DNA from: Dichetophora obliterata
Lineage: Eukaryota; Arthropoda; Insecta; Diptera; Sciomyzidae
Length of the DNA: 64,000 bases
Direction: 5' to 3'
Assembly: GCA_963920525.1 (NCBI GenBank)
Contig: OY986439.1
Coordinates: 33,735,819-33,799,818 of the forward strand
Shown: piece after piece, positions 46,901 to 56,616 of the stretch
How positions within the stretch are numbered: the stretch's first letter is position 1
Layout of the letters: each line of letters opens with the position of its first letter
Notes under the pieces: model-generated
What the model was told of the DNA's origin: nothing
Database searches by the model: none
What the model saw: the letters and a program-made list of their open reading frames with translations, nothing else
Made by a program: the position numbers and the translations under genes

Positions 46901-47469
46901 AAATAAAGATCTCAGTAAATGCCATTTTGTAAAATGCACCTGGAATCATAAGCATCTTGCAATGCATTTATAAACATTGTACTAAATTTGTGCTAATAAT
47001 TAATTTCGTTTTTCTACTTCTTTTGAGTACATATTTTTAAGTAGTTCTTTGTTTTTATTTTACACCTTTTTTCTTGTTCAAGCAAGCAACATTTCATCTG
47101 CTTATTGTACAAATTTAGCACTGTTTTAGACGCGCATGCCCAATGTAAGCTTGTTATTTTAAAGTTTTATTATGTTAACAAAAGATTGTTTACATTAAAA
47201 CTGAGTCCAAGTTGTTTCAGTTGTGTTTTTTTTTTAAATAAAATGTTTTTCGTGATTTGTTAATAATACCGTCTGTTCATAAAAATGCGAAGTCTGTTCC
47301 TTTGAAAACTTACTCTTGACTTTTTATCAAGGATTTCTTTTAAATTTTCGGCAATAATTTCATCATTTGACTTGGCGACCGAACTTTTTTGCTTATCGTC
47401 TTCTTGATCATTATTCCTGCTATTTTTTTGCAAAGTATTTTCTTTTTGTTCCAAGTGCTCTTCAGTCAT
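31962..47469 (-). CDS. Unrecognised two-pass membrane protein, 14.6-kb intron
   Basis: Three reverse-strand exons join in frame with GT-AG sites: 47469-47314, 32738-32544 and 32468-31962. They give 285 residues. Residues 1-60 are polar and acidic/basic mixed (start MTEEHLEQKENTLQKNSRNN). Two hydrophobic segments follow, about 61-79 (LVAVIVAFLVIFLAVYHAW) and 84-107 (AALAGVIVPAVIMLSYGGWV), linked by IRKT. This is a tight hairpin that could insert in a membrane with both ends on one side. Residues 108-285 are strongly basic, with a Lys/Glu-rich probable coiled segment (KKHLEEVALRNKLDLEEKMK), a His/Arg patch and a run of seven Ser. I do not recognise the family. Intron 1 (47313-32739) is 14,575 bp and packed with transposons. 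Intron 2 is 75 bp. The exon 1 to exon 2 join is inferred from phase and splice consensus over that distance and is the weakest point. Exons 2 and 3 are secure as a pair. Confidence 0.65.
32956..33065. mobile_element. 110-bp hairpin MITE, copy 3 (CTG-flanked)
   Basis: Full length, with the loop in the opposite orientation to copy 1. CTG flanks both sides. It is only 27 bp from copy 4. It lies in intron 1 of the membrane-protein gene. Confidence 0.9.
33093..33202. mobile_element. 110-bp hairpin MITE, copy 4 (CTG-flanked)
   Basis: Full length, in the same orientation as copy 3, with only a few base differences from it. CTG flanks both sides. Confidence 0.9.
33490..33599. mobile_element. 110-bp hairpin MITE, copy 5
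   Basis: Full length, loop as in copy 1. The left arm has diverged (GGGACGAATTCCAACATTCG). The flanks are CAG on the left and CTG on the right, the only copy where the two are the alternative W bases. Confidence 0.88.
33701..33959. mobile_element. hAT MITE with exact 8-bp duplication
   Basis: The ends CATTGGCGTCGGAAGCG and, inverted, CAAGCGCGTCGGAAGCG are flanked by AGAGAGAT on both sides (33693-33700 and 33960-33967). C-rich runs (CCCCCCAC, CCCCCCCATTTG) lie just inside each end. It is 259 bp and non-coding. Confidence 0.85.
34160..34930. repeat. GGTGGCAACCCT repeat block, copy 2
   Basis: This is the same family as 27484-27930. Longer tandem units of about 220-250 bp are visible: CTAACACTGTTAAATAATG at about 34557 and 34801, and TTCGTATTCAGCGACCCATT at about 34657 and 34900. 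Hairpin MITE copy 6 is inserted in it. Confidence 0.65.
34424..34533. mobile_element. 110-bp hairpin MITE, copy 6 (CTG-flanked)
   Basis: Full length, loop as in copies 3 and 4. CTG flanks both sides. It interrupts the tandem repeat block. Confidence 0.9.
35262..35660. repeat. Dispersed repeat R2, copy 1
   Basis: It starts AGGGTGTCCCAGATCAACG and is closely matched by 48129-48530 in the same orientation. Shared phrases include GGCATTCATAGGTGTCATCA and TTTTTAATTAGTTAACTAAT. No coding capacity is evident. Confidence 0.7.
35661..36173. other. Intron DNA with a GTGAATACCC MITE remnant
   Basis: From about 35730 to 35880 the sequence resembles the MITE at 58437-58682 (GCAGTTGAGGACTTGTGCAG, and the GTGAATACCC end). 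The rest is unassigned. Confidence 0.45.
36174..37019. mobile_element. Foldback-like element with AATTCAGAA repeat arms
   Basis: The outer ends CCTACACTATTTC and AAATAGTGTAGG are inverted. The left arm repeats GAAATTCAGAA(A/T)AGATCAATT about every 17-20 bases. The right arm carries the complement (TCTGAATTTCAATTGATC). A 9-bp duplication was not found; the flanks share only ACT. It is similar in design to the element at 25454 but unrelated in sequence. Confidence 0.7.
37789..37898. mobile_element. 110-bp hairpin MITE, copy 7 (CAG-flanked)
   Basis: Full length, loop as in copy 1. CAG flanks both sides. The empty site in the opposite palindrome arm (complement of 37468-37486) has a single CAG. 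Confidence 0.93.
37949..38058. mobile_element. 110-bp hairpin MITE, copy 8 (CAG/CGG-flanked)
   Basis: Full length, loop as in copy 3. CAG is on the left and CGG on the right. The empty site near 37428 reads CAG once, so the right copy has mutated. Confidence 0.93.
38427..38700. repeat. AAATAAGGCCCCAAA repeat cluster, left part
   Basis: Short degenerate units (AATAAGGCCCC or its complement GGGGCTTTATTTC) alternate in orientation. The same units recur at 40625-40882 and 46478-46600. They probably represent one foldback-like element split by the insertions at 39208 and 40892. Confidence 0.55.
39208..40502. mobile_element. Long foldback element (1295 bp) with MITE near centre
   Basis: The arms start CAGGGTTGCCACTTGTAAAA and pair over about 480 bases each (39208-39690 with 40010-40502). 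Landmarks are AAAAATGAGACGTATATCTT, AAAAATGAGATCCTTATC and TTAGTTACCAAA on the left and their complements on the right. The unpaired centre contains hairpin MITE copy 9. CAGGGTTGCCA-type ends are common in mariner-related elements. Confidence 0.82.
39746..39855. mobile_element. 110-bp hairpin MITE, copy 9 (CTG-flanked)
   Basis: Full length, loop as in copy 3. CTG flanks both sides. It is inserted near the loop of the long foldback. Confidence 0.9.
40625..40882. repeat. GGGGTCATTCTAC/GGGGCCTTATT repeat cluster, middle part
   Basis: Units such as TTTTGGGGTCTGATT, GGGGTGCATTTTCG and GGGGCCTTATTGCATAATA continue the family at 38427. The cluster is cut by the hAT insertion at 40892. Confidence 0.55.
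42292..42415 (-). pseudogene. hAT transposase C-terminal relic
   Basis: One reverse-strand frame reads RNSMG, a stop, then NRLSG. The next frame continues with ERMCISLSIYNDHTETEQAV then LEEFAKKED and a stop. The RNSM...RLSGLA-like motif followed by an SI-x-YND helix and an EEFAKKK end is the pattern of the hAT dimerisation region in ZMYM/DUF4371-type proteins. One frameshift and one stop break it. Upstream domains were not recognised. Confidence 0.5.
43312..43432. repeat. 47-48 bp tandem repeat, about 2.5 copies
   Basis: The unit AATTGGAAAT(T/A)AGT(A/G)TTT...GCTTTTTCCAAG(T/C)GT begins at 43321, 43368 and 43416. Confidence 0.8.
43609..46242. mobile_element. CACTCAGAAAAAA element with internal tandem amplification
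   Basis: CACTCAGAAAAAAG at the left and TTTTTTTTTCTGAGTG at the right are inverted and TA-flanked. Inside, the left-end segment is present twice (43609 and 44152). The right-end segment of about 470 bp is present three times (ending near 45282, 45763 and 46242), each with GGAACAATC(G/A)(T/C)CATAATATG and ATCACAAAAAGATAGGAGCT-type landmarks. It looks like a MITE whose copies have stacked on or recombined with each other. Confidence 0.75.
46478..46600. repeat. AAATAAAGCCCC repeat cluster, right part
   Basis: AATAAAGCCCC and GGGGCTTTATTTCGT units alternate in orientation and continue the family at 38427 and 40625 beyond the hAT insertion. Confidence 0.55.
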
Positions 47470-48128
47470 TGCAACAATTTAGAAATTGATTCCTTTATTT
47501 TTCCAATTGATTTCTAATTGGTTTTCAGACCGGAAAATTCTTTGGAACCACTTCTTTGTTCCGATCGATACGCACACGAAATTAGTACTAATCTCAACTA
47601 TGAAGATCATTTCTTCTCCCAAAAATATTTTCCATGTAAATAATCATGAGGTGCGCGAATTTTAATACTTGCCTGTTGTTTTTCTAGCAAAGTAAGAACA
47701 AAAAGAAATAAACGCAGAACGTAGTCCATGAATTCCATATGTTTGTTTACTTAACAATAAATTTCTTTAACGTGAATAAATACGAATAAAAAGTTTCAAC
47801 AAAGTCTGATCTTAAAAAAATTCACGATACATTTGTGAATACGCTTTAAAAAGAGATAGTAATAAAATTAAATGTTTATGTTTGAAAATAAGGTTTAAAA
47901 AAAATCAAAGTCAGTATGTAAAGGACAAATGATTGCTTTGATAAGAAAAACAAAACAAAAACAAAAATGCTTTAAGATTTTGTTTACCAAATGTGCTTAA
48001 ATTAAATAAATTTAAATAAGATACAAATTCAAATTTACCATACGTTCATCAAACCCCATTCATAAAAAAGTTGATTTGCAAACACACAGCGGTCAGTATT
48101 CGACAGAATCACAACATGATGGTAAATA
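47470..48128. other. Upstream region of the membrane-protein gene
   Basis: This region should hold its 5' UTR and promoter. I see no TATA box or initiator that I can defend. AT-rich, no repeat recognised. Confidence 0.35.
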
Positions 48129-48530
48129 CAGGGTGTCCCAGATCAGCGTTTCAATCCAGCGCTGGTTGATTCCTCGGGCCAAGACAAGAAAAAAATTGTA
48201 TGGCAGGGGAGGGTCCATCTCCCCCTGTTTCGAGCTATAAGCGGAAGTGTAGCAAAAAATGGCATTCATAGGTGTCATCAGTTTTAATGCAATAGCTTAA
48301 AAAGTATTACAGATTGGAACCTGTTTGAAACGGCTTTTTAAAGCTTTTTAATTAGTCAACTAATATCTGTTAAAGTTTTTTGGTTTTTTTTAACCATGGA
48401 ATAATTTATAGCAATTTAAATATGAAAAATTTGTTTTTATTTTATTTTTTCACTAAAAAAAAGGGTCTAATATAATTTTTTTTTCTGATGAAGTTTGAGT
48501 CTCCAAAGAATTCTCTGCAATATTTTCTTA
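48129..48530. repeat. Dispersed repeat R2, copy 2
   Basis: It starts AGGGTGTCCCAGATCAGCG and is collinear with 35262-35660. Confidence 0.7.
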
Positions 48531-48535
48531 TGCGG

Positions 48536-48722
48536 AATCCCTCCCACTTTTACCATTATGCTCGAAGAAGATCCCACCTAACATTGTAAAGAATTTCAAT
48601 AAACTAGTGGCAGTATCAATGAAATACTGTATCTCGTCTAATACTGCCACTAGTTTATTGAAATTTGGTACAGTAGTAGGTGGGATCTTCTTCCAGTACA
48701 TTGCTAAAAGTGGGGAGGATTC
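48536..48722. repeat. 187-bp palindrome
   Basis: Arms of about 80 bases (GGAATCCCTCCCACTTTTA to CTAGTGGCAGTAT) face each other around a short AT-rich centre at about 48625. Downstream to 48850 come GGGCGTGGCACTAT phrases shared with the tandem array further right. Confidence 0.75.
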
Positions 48723-48978
48723 AATAAATGGGCGTGGCACTATCAATATTGGCACCAGATTATTGCAATTGGATATAGGGGTGGGTAGGATCGTTTCCGA
48801 GCCTGATAGAAAAAGTGGGCGGGAGTAAGAAAAGGGGCGTGGCACTATTAAATAAAAACTGTAGTTTTGCTATTATTTATTCTGGGGTATTAAAAAAGAG
48901 GCGGGATACGAGAGAGAATAAGGGGACGCTTTTGCCGAATCTGACGTGTGATGTGTGAACTAAAAAATATTTTTAATA

Positions 48979-49411
48979 AAAAAAAAACCAACTTCAAAAC
49001 CACTACAAAGTAAAAAATAATTTTAAATTGATTTTCACATTAATCCTTGGTCAAATTTGTTAATTTATTTATATATATTATTAAATTGGAAATCTTATTA
49101 CTATAAATTTTTTTCTTTTTTGTATTGTTATCATAAATATATTAATTTCTCCATGAATATTTAACCTTTAAAGCCACAGCGTTTATTTTATAAAAGTCTG
49201 ATTATATAAGAGCCGACCTTAAAGTTTTTTTATTCATGGAGAAATTAATATATTTATGATAATAATACAAAATAGAAAAAAATTTATAGTAATAAGATTT
49301 CCAATTTCATAATATATATAAATAAATTAACAAACTTGACCAAGGATTAATGTGAGAAGTAATTTTAAATTATTTTTTACTTTGTAGTGGTTTTGAAGTT
49401 GGTTTTTTTTT
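48979..49411. mobile_element. 433-bp palindromic element
   Basis: Arms of about 183 bases start with an A run followed by CCAACTTCAAAACCACTACA and end ATTTCTCCATGAATA, around a 66-base spacer. The arms match closely. I could not define a target duplication. Confidence 0.8.
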
Positions 49412-49489
49412 GTTAAAAAGTTCTTATTTCTTCCTTTTTAGAGATTATGATAACAATTTTTCCCATTCTTATAACGAATTTTCGTACCC

Positions 49490-50340
49490 TAGTGTCAACA
49501 TTAACTGAGAAACAGTAGTTTTATTATATTGCCACGCCCTTTTGTCCAATAACGCCCATTTTATTGATCGTAAATTTTCATAATTATACCTACCCCTGTA
49601 CTTAATTTCAGTATCCCAGTATCAATATTATTCGAGTTACGGAATTTTTCTAATATTGCTACGCCTTTGTCGAAGTACGCCTAATTTTTTTACCGTAATT
49701 TGTAATAATTGTTCCAACCCCTGTACTAACTTCCAGTACACTAGTGTCAATATTAACTGAGATACAGTATTTTTCTTATATTTTCACGCCCTTTTGTCTA
49801 ACGACGGCTACTTTCTTGACCGCACATTTTCATAATTATGCCTACTTCAGTACCTAATTTCAGTATCCTAGTGTCAATATTTTTCGAGTTATAGCGTTTT
49901 GTTATACTGGCACGCCCTTTATCGAACTACGCCCATTTTTGACCATAATTTGTAATAGTTGTTCCTAACCCTGTACCAATTTCCAGTACACTAGTGTCAA
50001 TATTAACTGAGAAATAGTATTTTTCTTATATTGCCACGCTCTTTTGTCCAACAACGCCTACTTTCTTCACAGTAAATTTTCACAATTATGCCTACCCCTG
50101 TACCTAATTTCAGTACCCTAGTGTCAATATTATTTGAGTCACAGCGTTTTTATAATATTTCCACGCCCTTTATCAAATAACGCCCACTTTTTTAACATTA
50201 CTTTTAATAATTGTGCCTACCCCTGTACTAAATTTCAGTACTCTAGTGTTAATATTATTCGATATACAGAGTTTTTCTTATATTGCCACGCTCCTGTGTC
50301 GAATACCGCCCACTTTTTAGACGGACACCTCCGCGTCTAA
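49490..50340. repeat. Tandem array, period ~124 bp
   Basis: The phrase CCCCTGTAC(T/C)(T/A)AATTTCAGTA(T/C) recurs at about 49600, 49719, 49845, 49970, 50095 and 50219, with GCCACGCCCTTTT(G/A)TC and CGCCCACTTTT in each unit. Periods are 119-126. The G/C-block layout resembles the array at 820-1610 read on the other strand. Confidence 0.75.
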
Positions 50341-51295
50341 TGTCTCTATCTGTTGACCAAAAATTGCGGTAATCGGGCAAGTACTTTAGGAGTCATCGAT
50401 GTACATACATTTACACAAAAAAAAAGCCAACCGAGAACCTCCTCCTTTTTTAAATCGGTTAAAAATAAATATACAAGGCCTTAGAAAATAGCACTTTATA
50501 TATGGGCATTTCCGCCAAAAGGTCTACCACGACTGAAAAATTAAATGTTACTTAAAATTCGTTTAAGACTTATGGAGGGTTTAAGAGAAAAAAATGTTTA
50601 AATTTATATTGTGAGAGTACTGAAAGCTGATCTCAATTTGAATTTTAAAAAAAATGGCAGCAAACCCGAGAAACAATTTGTATCCGTACCAAACTAGTCG
50701 GGCACAAAAGTCCATAGTATCGGACTCAATTTTACTTCTAAAAGCTACGAGTAGTAACGAAAAACTGCAGATTTTATGAAAAAAAAATTAATCGCACATT
50801 GTTATTAAGCCGAACTCAAACGAGCTTCAACGAACAGGACCCGAGAAAAAGTGATATATTGTGCCAATAAAGTAGCTGATATGTATCGAAACTGGCCTGA
50901 GTCTTAACTATAATGTACCCGAAACGTACCCAAGTACCTTGAAAGGCACCTGAAATAGTACCGTAGTAAGTCTGTATTATGTCAATAAAGTGTTCAAAAA
51001 CGAGCGACTATATTCGGACACAATAAACTGACGAGTGTCCGAATCGGTCTTCGTTCGTACATTGTGCCTGCCCAAGGTGTTCCAGAAATAGCACTCTTTT
51101 CGGTGCAGAGGTTGGACATTTACCGACACGGGCACCGGACATATATCAGCTACTTTATTGACACAAAATATGAAATTGTTTCTCGAGAAACATGATGAAT
51201 GGCAACAAAAGTTAAAAAATGGTGACAACAATTTAACAAAAGTTGAAATTTTATAAGTATAATAAATACTCGTTGTGGCACAATATTCTGCAAGA
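50341..51295. other. Intergenic DNA with an R1 terminus
   Basis: An inverted R1-family end (ATGGGCATTTCCGCCAAAAG, then GGTCTACCACGACTG) starts at about 50502. The remainder to the non-LTR relic is unassigned. Confidence 0.4.
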
Positions 51296-52132
51296 GTGTT
51301 ATGCTGCTTGCGTATGCTGATGACATCGATATCATTGGCCATAATACGCGCGAAGTCAGTTCAGCATGTTCCAGATTAGAAAGTGAGTGAAGTCGAATGA
51401 GTCTGGCAGTGAATGCAGATAAGACGATATACTTGGTGTCAACAAACAAACAGTCCCAGCGTCTTGGAACCCACTTTACAGTTGACAATACCTCCTTCGA
51501 GGTTGTGAAGAAGTTCGTTTATCTGGGATCCAGGATAAACTCAACCAACGACATCAGCATTGAGATCAAACGAAGAATAACTCTTGCGAACAGGTGTTAC
51601 TTTGGGATCAGTAGGCAATTGAAAAGCAGAGCCCTCTCTCGACGAACGAAAATCACGCTCTATAAAACGCTTATCATGCCCGTCTTACTTTATGCATCAC
51701 AAACCTGGACTATGAGTAGTTCAGATGAAAAGACTTTAGGAGCATTCGAGAGAAAGATTTTTTTCAAGATCTACGGACGAATCTGCGTCAATGGTGAGTA
51801 CCGAATACGGTGGAATGATGAACTGTATGAGCTGTACACTGACATCGACATAGTCAATCGCATTAAAATCGAGCGGCTTCGCTGGCTTGGTCATGTTCAG
51901 CGCATGAAAGACGATGCTCCAGTGAAGAAAACATTCGATTCGGTACCCAGCGGCGGTTAACGGAGAAGAGGACGGCCGCATCTTCATTGAAAAGACCAAG
52001 TAGAGGACAACCTGAGCTTGGAATTTCCAACTAGCGCCAGTAAGAGACAGACAGAAATGGCTGGCGCAAATTCTTAGATGAGGCCAAGACCGACATACGG
52101 TTGTAGTGCCAACTAAGTAAATAAAGTAAGTA
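51296..52132 (+). pseudogene. Non-LTR retrotransposon RT fragment, 5'-truncated
   Basis: Forward translation begins inside the reverse transcriptase with LLAYADDIDIIGHNT, the YADD active-site box. It continues through AVNADKT(I) and FVYLGSRINSTNDISIEI to the C-terminal thumb region (LYKTLIMPVLLYASQTWTMS, FERKIFFKIYG, RLRWLGHVQRM). A stop near 51388 breaks the frame before an open stretch to 51960. Further in-frame stops follow in what was the C-terminus. The 3' end is a TAAGTAAATAAAG-like tail near 52125. The fingers and endonuclease are missing. The ETWT-type thumb suggests an RTE- or Craft-like family, which I hold loosely. Confidence 0.8.
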
Positions 52133-52149
52133 GGCTGTGGATTGCCGGA

Positions 52150-54838
52150 CATTCACATAGAATTTATTCAGGGGTTTCTTCTTCCTCCTCGCATAGTCTG
52201 CAGACGTCTGATTCAGAAAGACCCATCTTTTTAAGATGGTATCTGAGTGAGGAGTGACCTGTGAAGAAACTAGTGAGAATTCTAAGGTCTGCTTTGGTAA
52301 GCTTGAGTAAGTCTTTAGATTTTGCTTTACTTAGATTTAAAAACTTCTTAGATTGCATCTGTCCCTTGGTGTTGATCCAGTGGCACTGAAATTTCTTGTC
52401 TTCCCACATTCTAATTTTTTCTAGAAAGTAACCTTTTGCTAAGCTACAGAATGGTTCAGGTCCTATAAGAGCTCGAAACGCTTCTCGAATTGCCCTCGAA
52501 TCCTTCGTGACCTGAAACCCTTCAGAATTCTATTTTGTTGCTTTGTCCCAGCGTATTTAATAGTTCTACGCAGTTGGTGTCTAGTCTTGATTCAAGTTTG
52601 TAGGCTTGAAGGGCTTTTAAAGCCGCTTGGCTATCTGAAAGTATGTAGATGTGAGCCCCCTTTTATTTCCTGCGGAGACATTCTCTGACATATACTTCAA
52701 TGGCATATTGGAAGAGCTTTTTGGAAATTGGGACCATATATCTCCGCTCCCGTTAGTCCATTTTTTAGTTTTGACCCATCAGTGTACTATATCTGTGAGC
52801 CAGGATCAACTATAAAGCTATCATTCCTCAATAGTTGCCTATTGGGTATAACAACCTTGTAGCGTTTTCAGAAGTTTAACTTCGGCAGCATCCTGTCTGG
52901 GATTTTTAAAAAGGGGTCATTTTCGAAGGTTTTGAGTATTTTCATGTGACCCGTAAAATTCCCTGCCTTGTAATCACCGATTTCCTCCATTCTTAGTGCA
53001 CTTAGACATGCCTCTTTTTCGATAATGATCGTTAAAGAGGGTAGCCCTATTATTATACTCAGAGCTTCAGATGGGTACGTTCTCATTGCCCCAGTGCTAC
53101 TAATGCACGCCATTCTTTTCAGCTTTGTCAGTTGCTATGCACTGTTGGATCTTGGGCCACCATGCAAGTGCTGCATACGTAACCATAGGTCTCGCAATTG
53201 TTGTAAACGTCAAATAAATCATTTTCGGTTTGAGGCCCTACATTTTGCCATGGTGGTGTTGACAGGCAAAAAGGGCACGTGCTACCCTGCCTGTAATTGA
53301 ATCTAAGCGGGTGTTTCAACGGAGCTGCTTGTCAAAAGTCACTCCTAAGTACTTGTCCTCATTTGAAAAGTCAATGACTTTTCCATCCAGGGTAGGTCTT
53401 ACCAGATTTAGGCTCCTTTTCCTAGAGAAGGGTACCAGAATTTTTGTCATGATTTATGCTTAACCCTTTTTCCTTATAACATTTTGAAGTTATACGGAGG
53501 GTACTTTGCATTCAAACCGATATCGTCGGTTCATGACTGCCCAGACTTGAAATAACCACATCATTCACATAGCCTCTGGTGTCAAAACCCTGGTTGTTGA
53601 GTCTTGCGATAAGTTCGTCCATGACTAGGGTCCACAGAAGAGGTGAAAGTACCCCTCCTTGATGGCATCCTCTAGTGGCAGTAATCGTGTTACGAATTTC
53701 ACCAAGCTCAAACGTTATGATTCTGCTTTTCAGCATGATTAGAATCCAGTGTATGATTAAAGATGGTATATTTTTAATCTGCATTGTATGACGTGTTGTC
53801 AAAAGTTCTTTGAATGAAGGCACATTGCGCTGTTTTTTTTTGCTTCAAAAGTCTTTTCGATGGTGCCGGTATGGCTGTGTATACCGGAGACAGTGGATTT
53901 GCCAGATTGGTAGGAAAATTTAAACCTGTTGAGAGGGATGCTCTTCAAGCTAGTCTCCCTAATGTTGAGTTCCAATATTTTCTCCATTGTATTTAAAAAG
54001 AAGGAACTTAGGCTGATCGGTCTATACGATGTAGGCAATTGTTCAGGCTTTTTATCCACCATTGGTATAAAAACAACCTTAACCTTTGTCCATTCGCGAG
54101 AAATGTGGCCTAACAAATGGCTGGATTTAAAAATCCGAGTGAGTGGAGGGACAATGGAACCAATGCCTTGCTGTAGTAGGCACGGGTAGATACCATCAGG
54201 TTCCGGAGATTTTTATGGCTAAATTTAGATATGGCCCAACGAACACTATCGGACGTAAAAAGTTTACCTGGAAGTCCTCTTTGATCACCTATCACTGATC
54301 CTCTTCAAATACATCAGGTTTAATAGTGTACAGATGCTGTTTGAATGATCTTTGACTAGTGCCTTCTGTATACGGGTCGCTGCTGGTAGACTATCGATCT
54401 TTTCGTAGTAAACCCTCCACGTGGCCTTTGATCTTCCTAGCTCAGTGTTGTATCTGGTTAAAGCTTGTTTATATTGGACCCACTCTTCTGTTTGCTTAGT
54501 TTTATTGTAAAATTTTGCAGCGTTTTTCATAAGCTTACACAGTCCTTGTTCCACCAAGGCACTTCCCTACGGGATCTGATAGTCCTTATCGGGCAGCTTT
54601 TGTGAATGGCTAGCGTTTTGCGTTGTTCGGCCTCAAATTCAAGCTCTTCCCTAGTGACAATGACTTGAGTTGAGTAATTTAGGTTGAGATTTTGTGTATG
54701 TCTAAAGATTTCCCAATTAGTATTTCTACTTCTAAACGGGTTTCTGAAAGAGTGGCAGGTCTCCGTATGTGTCCCCATATCACAACTAATGTGACGATGG
54801 TCAGAAATGGAAACCTTCCCCGAGACGTACCGTCAAAT
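52150..54838 (-). pseudogene. Non-LTR retrotransposon (LOA/I-type), decayed
   Basis: Read on the reverse strand from 54838, domains appear in order across several frames. First is the end of the endonuclease (SDHRHI with its catalytic His), then a linker (WWNKDC, TRYNTELGRSKATWRVYYEK). The reverse transcriptase follows (VVFIPMVDKKP, SYRPISLSSFFLNTMEKILE, HQGGVLSPLLWTLVMDEL, GYVNDVVIS), then an RNase H segment (DSQAALKALQAYKLESRLDT near 52570-52640). Last is a cysteine motif (CRLCEEEEETPE) at 52164-52200. RNase H plus the CRxCxEEEETPE tail fits the LOA/I group. The active-site box reads YVND rather than YADD, and there are many frameshifts and stops. The 5' endonuclease region is truncated. 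Confidence 0.8.
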
Positions 54839-55126
54839 TTTAGGGAATAACAAGTGATTAAAAAATCTGATACAGAACTTCTTTGAAAAAAATTACGATG
54901 TTATTTAAAATAGAAAATTTTGGGATTTGAATAAAGTTAAATATTATAGTTTACAATAGTATTTTAAAAAATTTGATTCGTATGATATTTATATTTAAGA
55001 ACAAAGTATTTAAATGATTTTTATTATTAATAATTTTAATTATTTTTTAAGCCCGTTGTAGTTTTTCGAATCTACATTCACGTTTCCGATAAATTCAAAA
55101 GCGCACTGAAATTCGCAGCATGTAAC

Positions 55127-55579
55127 TAAGTCCCCCTTCACATTGTTCAAGAATTGAATTCAATTTTTTTGACCTTCTCTTTTGGACTTGACGAAAGCTT
55201 TCACATTTGTCAAGAATTGAATTCAATTGTATTTCATCTATACTTGCTTTCTTAAAAACAAAAGCGATTGCATCAACAGCTTAAAATTGTTCGTAAAATA
55301 TTAATTATAATTCATAAGCGATGGAAATATACTTATTATAAATAAATATCGAAAATAATTCAATAAAATAACTTGTTTTCAAATTTCAGTACATCAAAAA
55401 ATCAAAAAAATTGCACACAAAAAATCTGCAAAAAATGGGAAAAGCACAAAAGGAACACGAAAAAATTTACGGTACAGAGACACCGGTACCGTCAACTTTT
55501 TCTCCCTTTCAATTTGCGGCGAGTTGCCTACAAACTATGAAAATTTAATTCAATTCTTGAACAATCTGAGAGGGGTCTA
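55127..55579. mobile_element. Inverted-repeat element (~450 bp)
   Basis: TAAGTCCCCCTTCACATTG plus TTCAAGAATTGAATTCAATT at the left faces a 40-bp inverted partner ending at 55579, with about eight differences. A second internal TTGTCAAGAATTGAATTCAA lies at about 55208. Non-coding. Confidence 0.7.
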
Positions 55580-56616
55580 ATACACGAACATATGTTTAGT
55601 CTGATATTATGACTTTATTATTTCTTTAATTTATTTTTCATTCTAATTATCTGACATCAAATTTTATATATTTATTGAGTTTAGTTTCAACACATACATA
55701 CTTTGACAAATTCTGAAAAGTACTAAAAAAAATTATCTTTAAAGAAATTTTAGCTCTATTGAAAACTTTATTACTACGGTTTTAGAGCTATACGAATAAT
55801 AATAAAGAGCTTTGCAAGAGCTCTTATTTGGATTTGACTGGGGCGCTTTTAAAAGCTCTTTAGTAGCGCGACTAAAGCTGTAGTTAAAGCTTGCTCGTAC
55901 ATAAGATAGCACTATATGTTATAAATACAATTTGGCTACGGGCGTGCGACGTGTAATACAATACATTTACACCGAAATTAAAACACGTTTTATCACTATT
56001 GTGTTTTATCTCAAAACACGACTATTTACACCGCCTTTTTCACGCTTTAGTTTGACGTTTATGTTTTCTTACAGTTCCATTTTTGATTTTATTTTGCTCA
56101 TTTCGTGGAAAAAATGATGCTATGACAGCTTGAGGTGTTGCCACCTTTTATTTTTAGCATGCTATGTTTCGACCTTTAAAGTGTTTTAATGGTGTATTAT
56201 AATAAAACGTGTGAGGTGTTTTAAATTTTGTATGGTAAAACCAGTGATGTGTAGCGTAGACAACTTGATGTAAACAATACTATTGTCCACGGTGTCGACA
56301 ATGTCGTGTAGACAATTGCTTTTAACGACGTGTAGACAATTAATGTCAGAGGCTGCATGTTTACTATGGTATTTAATTAAACTGAGCCCAAGTTCGGAGT
56401 ATTCGTTATTTTTACAAATTCCAGACATGCTTTTTTTTGTTCAATTTGTCAAAGGAATTTTTCAAAGGAATTTAAGAATCAACACAATCTAATAAGAACT
56501 TGCATTTTCGCAGTGTTGCATTTTGTTGACATTGCTTACACAATTATCGACATTGTCTACGTTGTCAACCATGCTCTACATTATTGACACCAAAACGTTG
56601 ACAATTAAAGACTATA
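55580..56616. other. Spacer with GTAGACAATG motif repeats
   Basis: From 56235 to 56600 the words GTAGACAA(T/C), GTCGACAATG and TTGTCTAC recur on both strands, suggesting a small foldback. The sequence near 55960-55990 (CATTTACACC, AAAACACGTTTTAT) is inverted at about 57835-57870. The whole region to 57880 may therefore lie within a larger inverted-repeat element. Confidence 0.4.

Noticed and set aside
53128..54189. Forward-strand frames opposite the non-LTR relic
   Set aside because: They are antisense shadows of the reverse-strand reverse transcriptase.
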